From: Tritrichomonas musculus
Taxonomy: Eukaryota > Parabasalia > Tritrichomonadida > Tritrichomonadidae
Assembly: GCA_039105265.1 (NCBI GenBank)
Contig: JAPFFF010000002.1
Coordinates: 930,001 to 994,000 of the forward strand
Direction of reading: 5' to 3'
Length of the DNA stretch: 64,000 nt
Shown: in pieces, positions 29,581 to 39,900 of the stretch
Numbering within the stretch: position 1 is the stretch's first letter
Layout of the letters: every line of letters begins with the position of its first letter
The notes under the pieces: model-generated
Database searches by the model: none
What the model was told of the DNA's origin: nothing
Seen by the model: only the letters and a program-made list of their open reading frames with translations
Made by a program: the position numbers and the translations under genes

Positions 29581-31164
29581 ATGCAAAAACAACTACCATC
29601 TATCCTTGGACCAGTCCAGCCTAGAAGAGTCCTAACAAGGTTGATAGACCCAGCATCTACACCAGCTCCATCAGCTCGATCCGGTACCCATATCAGCGTT
29701 CCTGCTCCATCAGCAACATCTAATGATCAAGATCAAGAACAAGATCAAGAACAAGATCCTATGGAACATCTCGAGGATTTTACTCAACCTAAGAAAGCTC
29801 CAGAAATCCATGCTTCCCCTGTTTATTATGACAATCCAGAAGATGATGAATCTAATCATCTAGAAAATGATCAAGATGGAGATCCATTTCTTGATGCTTT
29901 AATGAAAGTCCCAGATCAGCAGAAACAAAAATGTTCTCAGCCATCACAGCATCTTCCATCTGATTCTGATGTTGAGGAAATGGAACCAGCAGTAGCAGCA
30001 GTCAGCCAGGAAATTACAAAAAAATTGCCCGATCTGATCCAGAATGAAGTTAATGAACTCTCAGAGAATGTCATCCAAGAAGTCCAAAAGAATGACGAAG
30101 ACGACAAAATTTTAAATGATGCTGTAAATATCATCTCTCAAGATGTAGCAAACACTATGTCCCAGGTCATCCATGAACTCCAAGAGAAAGAAGCAGAAAA
30201 AACTGGAAATGTTCCAACTCCGAATGAAATTATCCAAAAATTTTCTCGATATTATGTTGTCCCTGACGATGAGAAAATTCCGAAACCAAACTTTGATATT
30301 TGGGCTCCTTGGGATCATCTTATGAGGCTTTACCCTGGACTCTTGACTCTTGATAATGCTCAATGTGATAACAGGCTTCGTCTTTTTCAACCTGGCAACG
30401 AAGAAAGACTAGAGAAATTTTTGAACTCTAATAATGGAAGATGGGATATGTTCCAGGCCTTTTTGTTCATTATCCACTACCATATCGTCTTTCACAGGGA
30501 AGTTCTTAAGGACGACCAGACCATAGACCCTGTAGTTTTTGAACCTTTTTCCCCATTAGACTTAGCTTGGTTGGGTTATTCAAAGGACGAAAGCATCCAG
30601 TCAGACCATCCCGTCAGGATTGGGTCAACATTTACTCGGACAGCATGGAAGGATTTACTACAGGCCTATTATAAAGGACAAAAGAAGATGAGAGCCATGG
30701 ACAGGAATTTTTGGACCTTGAAAGGAGATATCTACCTCCAAGACTGGATAAATAATTTAACTGGGATTTTTGAAGGAGCTGGACAAATAGTGACAGATTT
30801 AGTTCGTCATGCTGCAGATTGGAGAAGACCTTGTCCTGTCCCAGATGATGTTAAGAAACAATGTGACTCTATCAAGAAGAAGCTCATATTACTGCATGAA
30901 TATCAGCAAGGAAATATTCGTCCTGTGGTCAAGGAAGCACAAAAAATAGTTATGCAAAATTCCCAATCTTCATCTGAGGAGGAAGAAGAAGAAATAAAAG
31001 AAAAGAGAAAGAGAAAGATTCGGATCAAAAATTATTTAACCAGCAATGCAAATCCAGCTGTGAATACTGATGTCGGTTCATTAATATTTAGAGAAAAGCC
31101 TCCGTTCAAAAAGAACAATTCACAAGAACGATTACCTCAAAGACTTCTCAAAATTAATAAATAA
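29581..31164 (+). CDS. Hypothetical element B protein, 527 aa
   Basis: Start at ATG 29581 (MQKQLPSILGPVQPRRVL), chosen because CTTCATTTTTCATTTT precedes it; the frame is open upstream only through the promoter. The N-terminal 200 residues are low-complexity: Pro/Ser/Ala-rich, then acidic with DQDQEQDQEQD. The following 300 residues form a compact domain rich in Trp and Phe (FDIWAPWDHLMRLYPGLL, RWDMFQAFLFIIHYHIVF, FWTLKGDIYLQDWINNL). The C-terminus has an acidic run (SSSEEEEEEIKEK) followed by basic residues (KRKRKIRIK). No family is recognised. The large size, solitary domain and position at the head of a plus-strand series suggest a structural or DNA-associated protein of the element, but this is a guess. 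Confidence 0.65.
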   Translation: MQKQLPSILGPVQPRRVLTRLIDPASTPAPSARSGTHISVPAPSATSNDQDQEQDQEQDPMEHLEDFTQPKKAPEIHASPVYYDNPEDDESNHLENDQDGDPFLDALMKVPDQQKQKCSQPSQHLPSDSDVEEMEPAVAAVSQEITKKLPDLIQNEVNELSENVIQEVQKNDEDDKILNDAVNIISQDVANTMSQVIHELQEKEAEKTGNVPTPNEIIQKFSRYYVVPDDEKIPKPNFDIWAPWDHLMRLYPGLLTLDNAQCDNRLRLFQPGNEERLEKFLNSNNGRWDMFQAFLFIIHYHIVFHREVLKDDQTIDPVVFEPFSPLDLAWLGYSKDESIQSDHPVRIGSTFTRTAWKDLLQAYYKGQKKMRAMDRNFWTLKGDIYLQDWINNLTGIFEGAGQIVTDLVRHAADWRRPCPVPDDVKKQCDSIKKKLILLHEYQQGNIRPVVKEAQKIVMQNSQSSSEEEEEEIKEKRKRKIRIKNYLTSNANPAVNTDVGSLIFREKPPFKKNNSQERLPQRLLKINK

Positions 31165-31213
31165 ATAAACAATTAAATTTTTTTATTTTAAATTTTTTGA
31201 AATATAATTTTTT

Positions 31214-32272
31214 ATGCCAAAAGACAAATATTTTTTACCTCTTGAGAGTTCTCTTTATGTTCGAAGAGGAGTTAATAAAATAAGAGACTCTGATGATAGA
31301 GCTACTTGGTGTCCAGAATTAATTTTGGAAGAAGATTTAGGAAAAAATCCTAATGATGTTTTTATAATCCCAGAATCAGAAAGAAATCCTCAAAACAGAG
31401 CTCCAGAAAGAAGAGCTCAAAACAGAAGACATGGACCTCAGCGCTATCCAAAAATCAGAATTTTTGTTGATACTTACGAATGGAAAATAGCAGATTTATT
31501 TCTTGATAGCTGTAATAATTTTGCTGAATTTTGTAAAAAAAAGAAGATAACAGTTTTTGGAATGATATATGGATTATTTGGAGATAAAGATCATAACACA
31601 GGATTATTTCATCAAAGACAAGGTGTCAAAATCCAAATCAAAAAAGGAGAAGCTCAAATAAACAATATCGAAATAAGATGTCGACAAGTTCAGAGAGTCA
31701 AAAATAAAGATTTAACAGAATATGATATTGAAAATTGGAATGTTCAAAATCAAAATCAAAGACGAAGACAACAACAACAACAACAACAACAACAAAGAAG
31801 ACTCGATGATATACCAGATTTTAATTCTTCTGATGATAATATTGGAGGAGATGATAATGATCTATATAATTTTGATAATCTAGATGATAGTAATCCAGAA
31901 AGTGATTCAGATGACGGTATGCCAAGACATTGGGACGGAGATGATATTAGACAAGCTCCTGATAACGAATCTGATTCTGATCAAGATGCTATGCCTCCTC
32001 CTATCAGTCCTCCTCGGAGAGCTGCAGAAGCTCCTCTTCGAAGAAAGAAAAAGAAGAAGATTGTTAAGAAAAAGAAAGTTATCAAAAGTCCAAAAGTTCA
32101 AAATAAGAAGACAAAAGAGAAAATTAATAAAGCTAGACAACAATATTTAAAGACTCATAAGAAGCCAGGACTCGAAATAGATGATGGTTGGTTTAATCAA
32201 AATAATAATAATGATGATACATATGAATGGCAAAATATAGATGAATATATGAATGATAATTATGAGTTTTAA
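31214..32272 (+). CDS. Element B protein, 352 aa: G-x-x-x-G domain plus acidic/basic tail
   Basis: Follows the previous gene after 49 bp on the same strand. Residues about 75-160 (KIRIFVDTYEWKIADLFLD then FAEFCKKKKITVFGMIYGLF and VKIQIKKGEAQINNIEIRC) form a small alpha/beta domain that I also see at the N-terminus of the 788-aa protein (FCKETDNMVYGLIYGW and KKARIYFDL). Related patterns occur in the small proteins at 32370, 35516, 36555 and 59292. After that come a polyglutamine run (about 9 Q), an acidic Asp/Asn-rich region and a very basic segment (RRKKKKKIVKKKK), all likely disordered. Function unknown; the basic tail could bind nucleic acid. Confidence 0.65.
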   Translation: MPKDKYFLPLESSLYVRRGVNKIRDSDDRATWCPELILEEDLGKNPNDVFIIPESERNPQNRAPERRAQNRRHGPQRYPKIRIFVDTYEWKIADLFLDSCNNFAEFCKKKKITVFGMIYGLFGDKDHNTGLFHQRQGVKIQIKKGEAQINNIEIRCRQVQRVKNKDLTEYDIENWNVQNQNQRRRQQQQQQQQQRRLDDIPDFNSSDDNIGGDDNDLYNFDNLDDSNPESDSDDGMPRHWDGDDIRQAPDNESDSDQDAMPPPISPPRRAAEAPLRRKKKKKIVKKKKVIKSPKVQNKKTKEKINKARQQYLKTHKKPGLEIDDGWFNQNNNNDDTYEWQNIDEYMNDNYEF

Positions 32273-32369
32273 AATGCTAAATTTTTTTTTAAAAATGAAA
32301 AAAATGGGAGAAAAAATTCTCGTATGCAAATGTAATTTACACTTCTCACCTCCAATAAATAGTACTGAT

Positions 32370-32657
32370 ATGGAAAGACTTCAAGATTTACCAAATGATG
32401 TTTTTACTTCTGATGGAGCAGCACTTTATGTTGACGAATATAATTGGATAAGTTATAATAAAGTAGTCAAATCCCTTGATGTAATTGCAGATTATATGAA
32501 GCATGATGCTGATATAAGAACAAGAATAAGCGGTGAGTTATTAGGTTTTATCGGAGATGGAGGAGATAGTGAACCAAGAAGGCTTTATGTTAGAAATGGA
32601 AGAGTTATTGAAGATGATGTTCCGATACACTGGAGACAATATTATCCGAGGTATTAA
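32370..32657 (+). CDS. Element B small protein of the G-x-x-x-G domain family, 95 aa
   Basis: Start taken at ATG 32370 (MERLQDLPNDVFTSDGAALY); an in-frame ATG about 75 bases upstream (MKKMGEKILVCKC) is an alternative. The pattern YVDEYNWISYNKVVKSLDVI then RTRISGELLGFIGDGG and RRLYVRNGRVIED parallels the domain in the 352-aa protein just upstream: a strand with Trp, a helix, then GE(L/I)LG and a closing strand. Likely arose by duplication. Function unknown. Confidence 0.6.
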   Translation: MERLQDLPNDVFTSDGAALYVDEYNWISYNKVVKSLDVIADYMKHDADIRTRISGELLGFIGDGGDSEPRRLYVRNGRVIEDDVPIHWRQYYPRY

Positions 32658-32710
32658 AAAAAAATCAAAAATAAAAAGAATAAATTTTTTTGTCGCAAAA
32701 AAATTCAAAA

Positions 32711-33226
32711 ATGACACATTTCATGCCGCTTCAATCAACAATGAGGTTTTCAAGACATCTTACATCAGAGGAAAGAGATAATCTTAGCTCAATAAGTGAT
32801 TTGTTGTTTGTTAACAATGATGATTTTATCGACCCCTATGAATATTTTGAGTGGGTGAAGCTAGACAAATTTATCGAAGAGCTCAGACCAATTTATCGTG
32901 AGGCAAGACAATATAAAAAATTATCTATTTGCGGATGTATTATCGGTAAAAAAGGCACAAAAGAAAATGGAACTGTTTTGGCAAAAGATACGGAAAAAAG
33001 TTTTGCAAAAATAACATGTAAGAAGAAGGAAACAAAAAGTCAAGATATATATGCTCGCTGCAGCAAAATTGGAAGACATAAGAAAAAGATTGTCGAGGAT
33101 GATGACAAACCTCTCAGGAAACGAAAGAGTAAATCACATAGTTTAAAGGCAAAAGATTATGAACTAACTCCAGAAGAAAACAAAAAAATGCATAAATTAA
33201 GAGCGAAAGATTATTTGTTAGACTAA
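32711..33226 (+). CDS. Element B protein with basic tail, 171 aa
   Basis: Start at ATG 32711 (MTHFMPLQSTMRF). The N-terminal 90 residues again follow the family pattern (DPYEYFEWVKLDKFIEELRP then YKKLSICGCIIGKKG), and the C-terminal 80 residues are strongly basic (RKRKSKSHSLKAKDYEL; KDYxL repeated twice). The third consecutive gene of this type, 53 bp after the previous one. A nucleic-acid-binding tail is plausible. Confidence 0.6.
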   Translation: MTHFMPLQSTMRFSRHLTSEERDNLSSISDLLFVNNDDFIDPYEYFEWVKLDKFIEELRPIYREARQYKKLSICGCIIGKKGTKENGTVLAKDTEKSFAKITCKKKETKSQDIYARCSKIGRHKKKIVEDDDKPLRKRKSKSHSLKAKDYELTPEENKKMHKLRAKDYLLD

Positions 33227-33249
33227 AAATTTTTTAATATAAAGATAAA

Positions 33250-33510
33250 ATGAATCATATAGAAGAAATAGAAAATTGTAAAGACATATTATATTTAATA
33301 TTGGAATGGCGATTTGCACAAACAATTTGGTCAAAACATTATTGGATGACAAATATTATTATGCTCTCGAGAGATCTTTTTGACAGATTATTTATTGATG
33401 AACTTCGCTCAAGAGAAAGAAATGATGAAAATTTTATAAATCAGCTAAATCAAATAGTTTTAGAGAGGTTAGAAGTTTTATTAAATGATTTTAGGAAGTT
33501 GAATCTGTAA
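33250..33510 (+). CDS. Small hypothetical element B protein, 86 aa
   Basis: Begins MNHIEEIENCKDILYLILEW; all-helical, with FIDELRSRERNDENFINQL in the second half. It starts 23 bp after the previous gene. No family is recognised. Its 3' end overlaps by about 20 bases the 3' end of the convergent surface-protein gene. Confidence 0.55.
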   Translation: MNHIEEIENCKDILYLILEWRFAQTIWSKHYWMTNIIMLSRDLFDRLFIDELRSRERNDENFINQLNQIVLERLEVLLNDFRKLNL

Positions 33511-34823
33511 AAAAGGAATTTTCAAAAGGGTCATCATCCCCGACAATTTCATTATGATAATTTTTTCCTGTTCGAAGATTTTTATCAATGACAGTCTCCA
33601 AATTATCGTCATCATCATCTTTTTTGTCATCTTTCCAAATATCACAGCTATTTGTGATTTCATTTTCGGTTCGATATTTTTGTCTTTTTTTCATTAATAT
33701 TATCACAATAATAATGACCAAAATAACAAAGACAACAAGCGGTATCGACAAACATAAAATCAATTTTATATTGGATTTTGATGATGTAGATTCCGCAAAT
33801 AAATTTGCAAAAGAAGATTGAGAAAATAATAAAGAAAGAGAGAAGAAATTAGAATCAGAATTAGAAGATTGAAAAAAAATATCATCCTTACAGGAGGACG
33901 TACTTCGATATGTTGATTCCGAGAAAGGTTTCGATAAAGGAAATGAATTTGAGTCTTTGAGATTGTTTTGATACGATGTTGATTCCGAAAAGTTATTGGT
34001 AGAAGAAAAGATTCGAGAGTCTGAAAATTTATTGGATTGTATATTTTTGTCAGAGGGAGAGAATTTATTTGATGATGAGAATTTATTTGATGATGTAAAT
34101 TTGTCAGTTTGTGAGAACTTGTCAGATTGTGAAAATTTATCAGATGATGAGAATTTGGCAGATTGTGAGAATTTGGCAGATTGTGAAAATATGTCAGATT
34201 GTGAGAATTTGTCAGAATGTGAAAATTTGGCAGATTGTGAGAACTTGGCAGATTGTGAGAACTTGTCAGATTGTGAGAACTTGTCAGATTGTGAGAATTT
34301 GTCAGATTGTGAGAAATTCGTAAGAGGGAGTGTTTGTTTTTGTCGGTAAAACATAAGGAATATAATAAATCCCGACAATAGATAAAGGTTTTTTATTTCT
34401 TGTCCTGATCGATATTTGATATTCTCCAGGATAATATAAAAGGTGAGAAACCCAAAAAGGAGATGCAGGATATGGACTTCTTTCATGAAACGAAACACCA
34501 ATTTCACCAGAAATATCGGATTCAAAAACGAGATCTCCTTCCCCATATTCTTCATAATTTGATACTCCAAGGAACCAAATTTTTAATGCAGAAATTTTTC
34601 CGACAATCACACTATAACCATCTTGGATAGCATATGGATTGACAGGAAGAATCCATGCAGATTCTGCATAATTTGTATTTTGATAACCGTAATCATTCCA
34701 CAATATATCAAAAGAGTAAAATTCAGTATATGGAATAAATTTTGTTTCGGGTGGAGCATTTTCTGGCCAATGCTCTGGAGGACCAAATTTGATGACGGTC
34801 TGAAGGATTGTGAAAATCAACAT
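33491..34823 (-). pseudogene. Surface-protein gene of element B (Ser-rich repeats, one membrane segment)
   Basis: Type I membrane-protein architecture within the virus-like element. It has a short hydrophobic N-terminus (MLIFTILQTVIKFG; start set at 34823, where TCACTTTTCAAA precedes the ATG), a beta-rich extracellular-type domain, a long array of six-residue FSQSDK/FSQSAK repeats, a Ser-rich stalk, one transmembrane helix (LILCLSIPLVVFVILVIIIV) and an acidic cytoplasmic-type tail. The family is not recognised. The gene looks broken, with about one break. The repeats are open in other frames and on the other strand as a by-product of their 18-bp period. Confidence 0.6.
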
Positions 34824-35011
34824 TTTGAAAAGTGATGTGTTCTGGACGATTTTACGTTTTATCTTTTTTTTGTGATTCGTCAAGGCGAAAACTCTTTATT
34901 GAAAAGTGATGTGTTCTGGACGATTTTACGAACATTTATCTTTTTTTTTGTGATTCGTCAAGGCGAAATTTCTTTATTGATATCAAAGAACATTTCACTT
35001 TTTATTTTGGA
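34820..35011. promoter_or_regulatory. Duplicated divergent promoter segment
   Basis: A direct repeat of about 76 bp: AAAAGTGATGTGTTCTGGAC, GATTTTACG, then GTGATTCGTCAAGGCGAAA at about 34828-34900 and again at about 34903-34978. It holds the complement of the TCACTTTT initiator and a class 1-like CGTCAAG word twice. To the right, TTCACTTTTTATTTTGGA leads into the plus-strand gene at 35012. The segment serves both the minus-strand surface gene and the plus-strand gene. Confidence 0.65.
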
Positions 35012-35443
35012 ATGGATTCTTCCTATACCCCAGCTTCAACAATAGAGAAGATTTCAATGATCAAGGAACTCAAAAAAATATGTGATGACATCTTGAATGA
35101 ATATCAAGAATTTCGAAATTTGAGTCAGGAATGTTGGGAAATATCAAGTTTGATTCCAGCAAAGAAACAAGAGATTCTTGATCTATCAGCCAAAAATGTT
35201 GAGCCTTTTCATGATGATGAACAAAAAGCTTTATATGAACTTCAGCATAAAAATCAAGAACTGACCAAACTTCGAGAAGATGTCGAAAAAGCAATGAAAA
35301 AATGCAAGGAACAAAGACAAAAAATTGACAGGACATATCAATGGCCTTTGGGAAAAATTATTAACAAATTCCGTTCTTATGATTATTTGAAATACTCTCA
35401 GATTTTGCAAACTTATTATCTCCCTATTTTTGGTGATTCATAA
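35012..35443 (+). CDS. Coiled-coil protein of element B, 143 aa
   Basis: The start is supported by TTCACTTTTTATTTTGGA just before the ATG. The sequence is mostly a charged coiled coil (EKISMIKELKKICDDILNEY; LYELQHKNQELTKLREDVEK), with an aromatic C-terminus (FRSYDYLKYSQILQTYYLP). It is one of many small coiled-coil proteins in element B. No family is recognised; a scaffold or virion-internal role is possible. Confidence 0.65.
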   Translation: MDSSYTPASTIEKISMIKELKKICDDILNEYQEFRNLSQECWEISSLIPAKKQEILDLSAKNVEPFHDDEQKALYELQHKNQELTKLREDVEKAMKKCKEQRQKIDRTYQWPLGKIINKFRSYDYLKYSQILQTYYLPIFGDS

Positions 35444-35515
35444 CCTTCCTAAATAAAAAAAATTTTCAATATTTTATCTACCTCTATTTTCTTTATTTTG
35501 CTTAAAAAAATATTA

Positions 35516-35917
35516 ATGACTAAATTTATGTTTCAAACAGGTCAATTTAAATTTAAACCTCATCTACGTGGGGATCTCTTAGATGATTTACAGGATGTAG
35601 CTGCAGAAGCTGATTATTTTACGATATCTCCTGATAAATTAGAAATGAATGATATAGCCTTTAATTGGCTATCTGGAGATGTTAATAAAAATTTAGTTAA
35701 AATAATGAAAAAATTACGAGGACATAGGGTAAGACTTACGGGACAATTTCTTGTCGTTATCAAAGGCTCAAATGGAAAAATGGCTTTGTATAAATATTTA
35801 CCAAAATATTGTTCGGTTAGAGCAGTGAGAGGATATTTTAGAATCGTTAGAGTTTATCCATTAAACGGTTCAAGAAAAGTGAATCATCCTCATAATTATG
35901 TAGTTTTGAGTCCATAA
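35516..35917 (+). CDS. Element B small protein of the G-x-x-x-G domain family, 133 aa
   Basis: Start at ATG 35516 (MTKFMFQTGQFKFKPHLRG). The motif chain FNWLSGDVNKNLVKIMKKLR then HRVRLTGQFLVVIKGSNGKM and strands to the C-terminus resembles the small domain in the proteins at 32370 and 36555 (helix, then LTG(E/Q)(I/F)L). Otherwise unrecognised. Basic overall. Confidence 0.6.
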   Translation: MTKFMFQTGQFKFKPHLRGDLLDDLQDVAAEADYFTISPDKLEMNDIAFNWLSGDVNKNLVKIMKKLRGHRVRLTGQFLVVIKGSNGKMALYKYLPKYCSVRAVRGYFRIVRVYPLNGSRKVNHPHNYVVLSP

Positions 35918-35956
35918 AGATAAAAAAATATATTTAGGAAAAAATTTTTAGTTTAT

Positions 35957-36184
35957 TTACTTAGATCGAATTATGAATTTTGTTAAAATCATGATTGTCA
36001 GTGTGTATAATGCAAGAACCAAAAAATCTTGCTGAGTAAATGCTCCGTTAAAAATTTCCAAATTTTTCTTTTGATTCTTATCTTCGACATGAATGAATTC
36101 TACATTAGGGTTTGATGAGAGATGATTTTCTAAGTCATCAATTCTGCGTCGAATTTCGGCGAGTCTTTCTTGAACAAAACACAT
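35957..36184 (-). CDS. Tail-anchored small protein, 75 aa
   Basis: Begins MCFVQERLAEIRRRIDDLEN with a short coiled coil and ends with one transmembrane helix (FLVLALYTLTIMILTKFII) followed by RSK, the layout of a tail-anchored membrane protein. The start is supported by ACATCACTTTTTTAAA directly upstream on the minus strand. It is divergent from the gene at 36293. No family is recognised. Confidence 0.65.
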   Translation of the reverse strand: MCFVQERLAEIRRRIDDLENHLSSNPNVEFIHVEDKNQKKNLEIFNGAFTQQDFLVLALYTLTIMILTKFIIRSK

Positions 36185-36292
36185 TTTAAAAAAGTGATGT
36201 TATTTATCTTATCATTATCTCAGAATCGACTTGACAAGCCACGTATTTTTTGTTTGAAATATTTATTTATATCACTTTCTTTTTTGAGGAAT

Positions 36293-36544
36293 ATGGCATC
36301 TTGGCAAGCAACAGCAAGTTATTACTTAAGAATAGGAAAATCATATCATGAAGCTCTCCGAGAAACTTTGAAAGATTGGCAGGAAGATTTTGAATGTAAT
36401 GAATTTTCTATACAATGGACTTTCCTAGAACATCCTTATATCTCAGCTAAAGAAATGATGAAAAAAAGAGAAAGATATTGTGAAAAAAGAACAAAGCTTC
36501 AAGATGCTTTAATTTCGATAAGACTTCAATTACTAGATTACTAA
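36293..36544 (+). CDS. Small helical protein, 83 aa
   Basis: Start set at ATG 36293 (MASWQATASYYLRIGKSYHE) because ATCACTTTCTTTTTT lies 10-20 bases upstream; the in-frame upstream ATG at 36170 lies in the divergent promoter. All-helical, ending in a charged coiled coil (AKEMMKKRERYCEKRTKLQD). Part of the small helical protein set. A CTTGACAAG word upstream (about 36228) resembles class 1. Confidence 0.6.
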   Translation: MASWQATASYYLRIGKSYHEALRETLKDWQEDFECNEFSIQWTFLEHPYISAKEMMKKRERYCEKRTKLQDALISIRLQLLDY

Positions 36545-36554
36545 ACACTTTTTT

Positions 36555-36950
36555 TTATTTTGAACTTCCAATTTGAAAATCATAATCTGTCATTTTTAAT
36601 TCATTTTTTGATATTGTTATTTTTGTTTTGATCTTTTTTTCATTCACAGCAATAGGCTCGCCATCCTTTAAAGGTATGCGAACTCCTAAGATTTCTCCTG
36701 TCAGAATCAATTTATGTTTTTTAGCATATTTTATCATTTCTTTTATATCATCGATTAAAGAGTCTGTATACATTAAATCATATAATAAAAATGGATAAAA
36801 ATAAGATGTATTATCTTCTGTTATGACACAAAAATGGGTCCCCTCACATTTTGGTAAATCTTTACCCTCAGGAATTTTTTTATTAAAATGAACATCAAAC
36901 TTTAAAGTACTAAATACTTCTTGTTTTGGAATAATTTTTTTACTCATCAC
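36555..36950 (-). CDS. Element B small protein of the G-x-x-x-G domain family, 131 aa
   Basis: Begins MMSKKIIPKQEVFSTLKFDV, 3 bp after the polymerase stop on the same strand, so probably co-transcribed with it. Core pattern: DDIKEMIKYAKKHKLILTGE then ILGVRIPLKDGEPIAVNEKK, similar to the domain in the genes at 32370, 35516 and 59292. It ends with beta strands. Function unknown; tight coupling to the polymerase suggests a replication accessory role, which is only inference. Confidence 0.6.
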   Translation of the reverse strand: MMSKKIIPKQEVFSTLKFDVHFNKKIPEGKDLPKCEGTHFCVITEDNTSYFYPFLLYDLMYTDSLIDDIKEMIKYAKKHKLILTGEILGVRIPLKDGEPIAVNEKKIKTKITISKNELKMTDYDFQIGSSK

Positions 36951-36953
36951 TAT

Positions 36954-39900
36954 TTATTCAAAATCAAAATATTCTAAAGCATCTGCTTTTTCATAAGTTG
37001 TCGAAATTCGTCTTTTGAATACGTCAAGAGTAGAGACGGTCATGTTTTTATTGAGCGAGAATCTTGGTTGTCCTTTCGTTAGGTCAAAAGTTTCTTGAGA
37101 TCCATTATAGATTGCTTCATAAACTTTCATAACATCTCCTCCAAATTTCTCTTCGGCAAGAGCTAATATTGAATTTAAAGTAAGTCCTTTTCCTCGGATA
37201 ACATAGTCGATTTCTCCTGTTGAGTCAGTGATTTTCATGACATACATTTTCTTCATCAAGAAATATGATTCAATAGCCCAAGGGTCTTCATCGTGACCAG
37301 AAATTGGTTTGAAATCACAATGGAATTGTCCTAACTGACTTCCTATTAACTTTCGATGATATTTTTTCTCGAATTGATTTTCTAGACATGGCAAATCATC
37401 TTTTTCTATCATGAATGAGTCAGTATCTTGATAATAAATTCGACAGCCACAATCATATGCTAAACACATGACTTCGTTCATGATTCTTTTTGACATAGAC
37501 AAGACTTGTATGCCCATCAAAGAAAAATTAAAATGTTTATCGATAGGCTTCAGGGTCTTTATTTGATGAATAGCTTTTGAGAATGGAGAATGTGATAATT
37601 CGATATCTTCAACAATTTTATTGTAGTTTTTCATCCAAAATCTTTCGAGTGTTTGATCATCTTGGAAATATTTTAAGTCCTTTTCATGAGGCCTCTCTAT
37701 CGTCTTTCCATAACAAGAATTCATAATGAGTTTATAAATTTGCTCCAAAGGATTTTTCTCTTTTTGATATTCTAATCTTTTGTCGAAAATTTTTCGAATT
37801 TCTTTTTGGATTGAGAAATCTTTTTGTCCTTTCCAATAATATCCTTTGACAATATCGAAATCGATTTTTTGGAAATTTATTAAATCTTCAAGAGTAATAT
37901 TATCAACAGTCATACGAAGAGGTTCAGAGATATGGTCATCATTGAGATTTCCATTTTTTGTCTTTTGAACTATCAAAGGAAATGGATAATGTTTATGAAC
38001 TTTTGAGATAATTATTTCGACAACATAAGCACTACAATTTGATAAAAACTCCATATTTTTTTCGTTTGGTTTGAGTATTCTTGGAATCCCTTCAACAGTA
38101 TATAATCTTGCCATAGCAGATGGATAAAGGCTTTTTGCATCAAAATCATAGAGTTCATTTTTGATATGCCATTTTTTATTCCAGGCCGTCATGCATCTTC
38201 CACCATATATTGCTCCAGACAAGAATTTTCGAACAACTCCTCCAACTTCAAAGAGATTATGATTATAAAAGACTTTTTGATTAAAAACTTCATTTGCTAA
38301 AGAGGATATAGAAACAAAATTAAATGGATTAATATTAAAATCTTTTTTGAATCCTTCACAAAATTTATTGAAGCCGAGTCGAAGGATATTAACATCTTGA
38401 TTACAATAAAAAATTGCATATTTCCACATATCAAATTCGTCAGTCGATTTTCGACATCCAGGAATCGAATCAATATTTAGATTAAACAAATATTTGTCAT
38501 GATCAGTCCAAGTTTGGTCTTCTTTTAATCCTGCTTCTGATATTTTTCCAATTCCTTTTTCTAGACGATCTAATGTATAATATTTATATGGAAAGATTTC
38601 TTTCATAACATCATCTAACTTAAACATTTTTGGAATATCTTTAAGTTTGCATGATAAGATTGGGACAGTATCTTTCAACGTAATTTTTTTGCCTTTGTAT
38701 TGGATTGTTGATTTTAATATTGAATTCCCTCTTGGAGTAGAATTTGATATTCCAAATGAAGCAAGGAAGCGAATATCATATGATAAATTATGGAAATAAA
38801 CTATCGATTCAGTAGGTAAAAAATCTAATAAAGATATATTACAAGTTTTTCCTTTGAAGACTTGTTGAAAAACTCCATTTTGAGAGTGAAGAACACATAG
38901 ATATGGTACATGAATTTTTCCACTTGTATCAGCCTCAAAATCAGCATACCAAATTGTCGGGTCATATTTTTTTCCAGGTTTTTTCTTGAGATCATTTGGA
39001 GTAAAATTTTTTGGCTGAATGAGTTTTGTACAATAATCAGGATTATAATCTAAATCAAGATTTTCATCATCAATTTCATTATAGAAAACAGTATTTAATA
39101 TCTTATATTCTCCATATGTTATTGGATGAAAACATCTTTGTTCAAATAAAGTTCGGACCAAATTAGATGATGAAATAAATGTTATTCCTTTTGTAAAATG
39201 ACCTTTCCCTTTTGAGACTCGATATTCTTTATTAAATTTTGAAGCATCATTTATGTTTCTCCAATTTTTTGCATAATAAGATGTTATTGGAGTTTTCTCT
39301 TCAATGAAATAATGTTTTTGATAAACATTGAAATGATGAGTTCTGTTGGGAGGAGCATCAGAAATTCCTAAATAATTTTTTCGAACTCCATTTTTTTGGG
39401 AGCGAACTTGTCTTTTTTTATTTTTCCCTGTTGCTTGTTCATCAATAAATGATAAATCAATATGAATCCCAAATTCAACACAAAGCTGATTTAAATTATT
39501 TTGAGATAAGAAACGATTATTGATTCGAAGGCGAATTTGATTCAAAGTAGATTCGTCATATAATCCTGTTTGAGCAAGAGCATAAACAAAGCAGCAATCA
39601 TCAAATTGTTTTCGTACTTTTCCATTTTTATCTAAAGATGAGAAAATTTGGAGACGCTCAAGATATTTTTTTATTGGTTTTGGAACGTCAGAATCGACTA
39701 AAAATAAAAAGAATTCCCCTCCGATAGTTTGATAATACTCTTTTACATTATATATTCGAGAGAATTTCAAGGAAGAAAATAAAGACCAATCTGGTAATTC
39801 ATTCAATTCTCTTTTATAAAAATATTCTGCTGGTCTTTCGTCCATCTGAAATAGAAAGTTTTGTTCAGTTAAATTTTCCATTAACTTATTAAAAATCTGA

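Noticed and set aside
33996-34349. Plus-strand ORF with ENLSDCENLADC repeats
   Set aside because: It is the antisense reading of the Ser-rich FSQSDK repeat of the minus-strand surface-protein gene.
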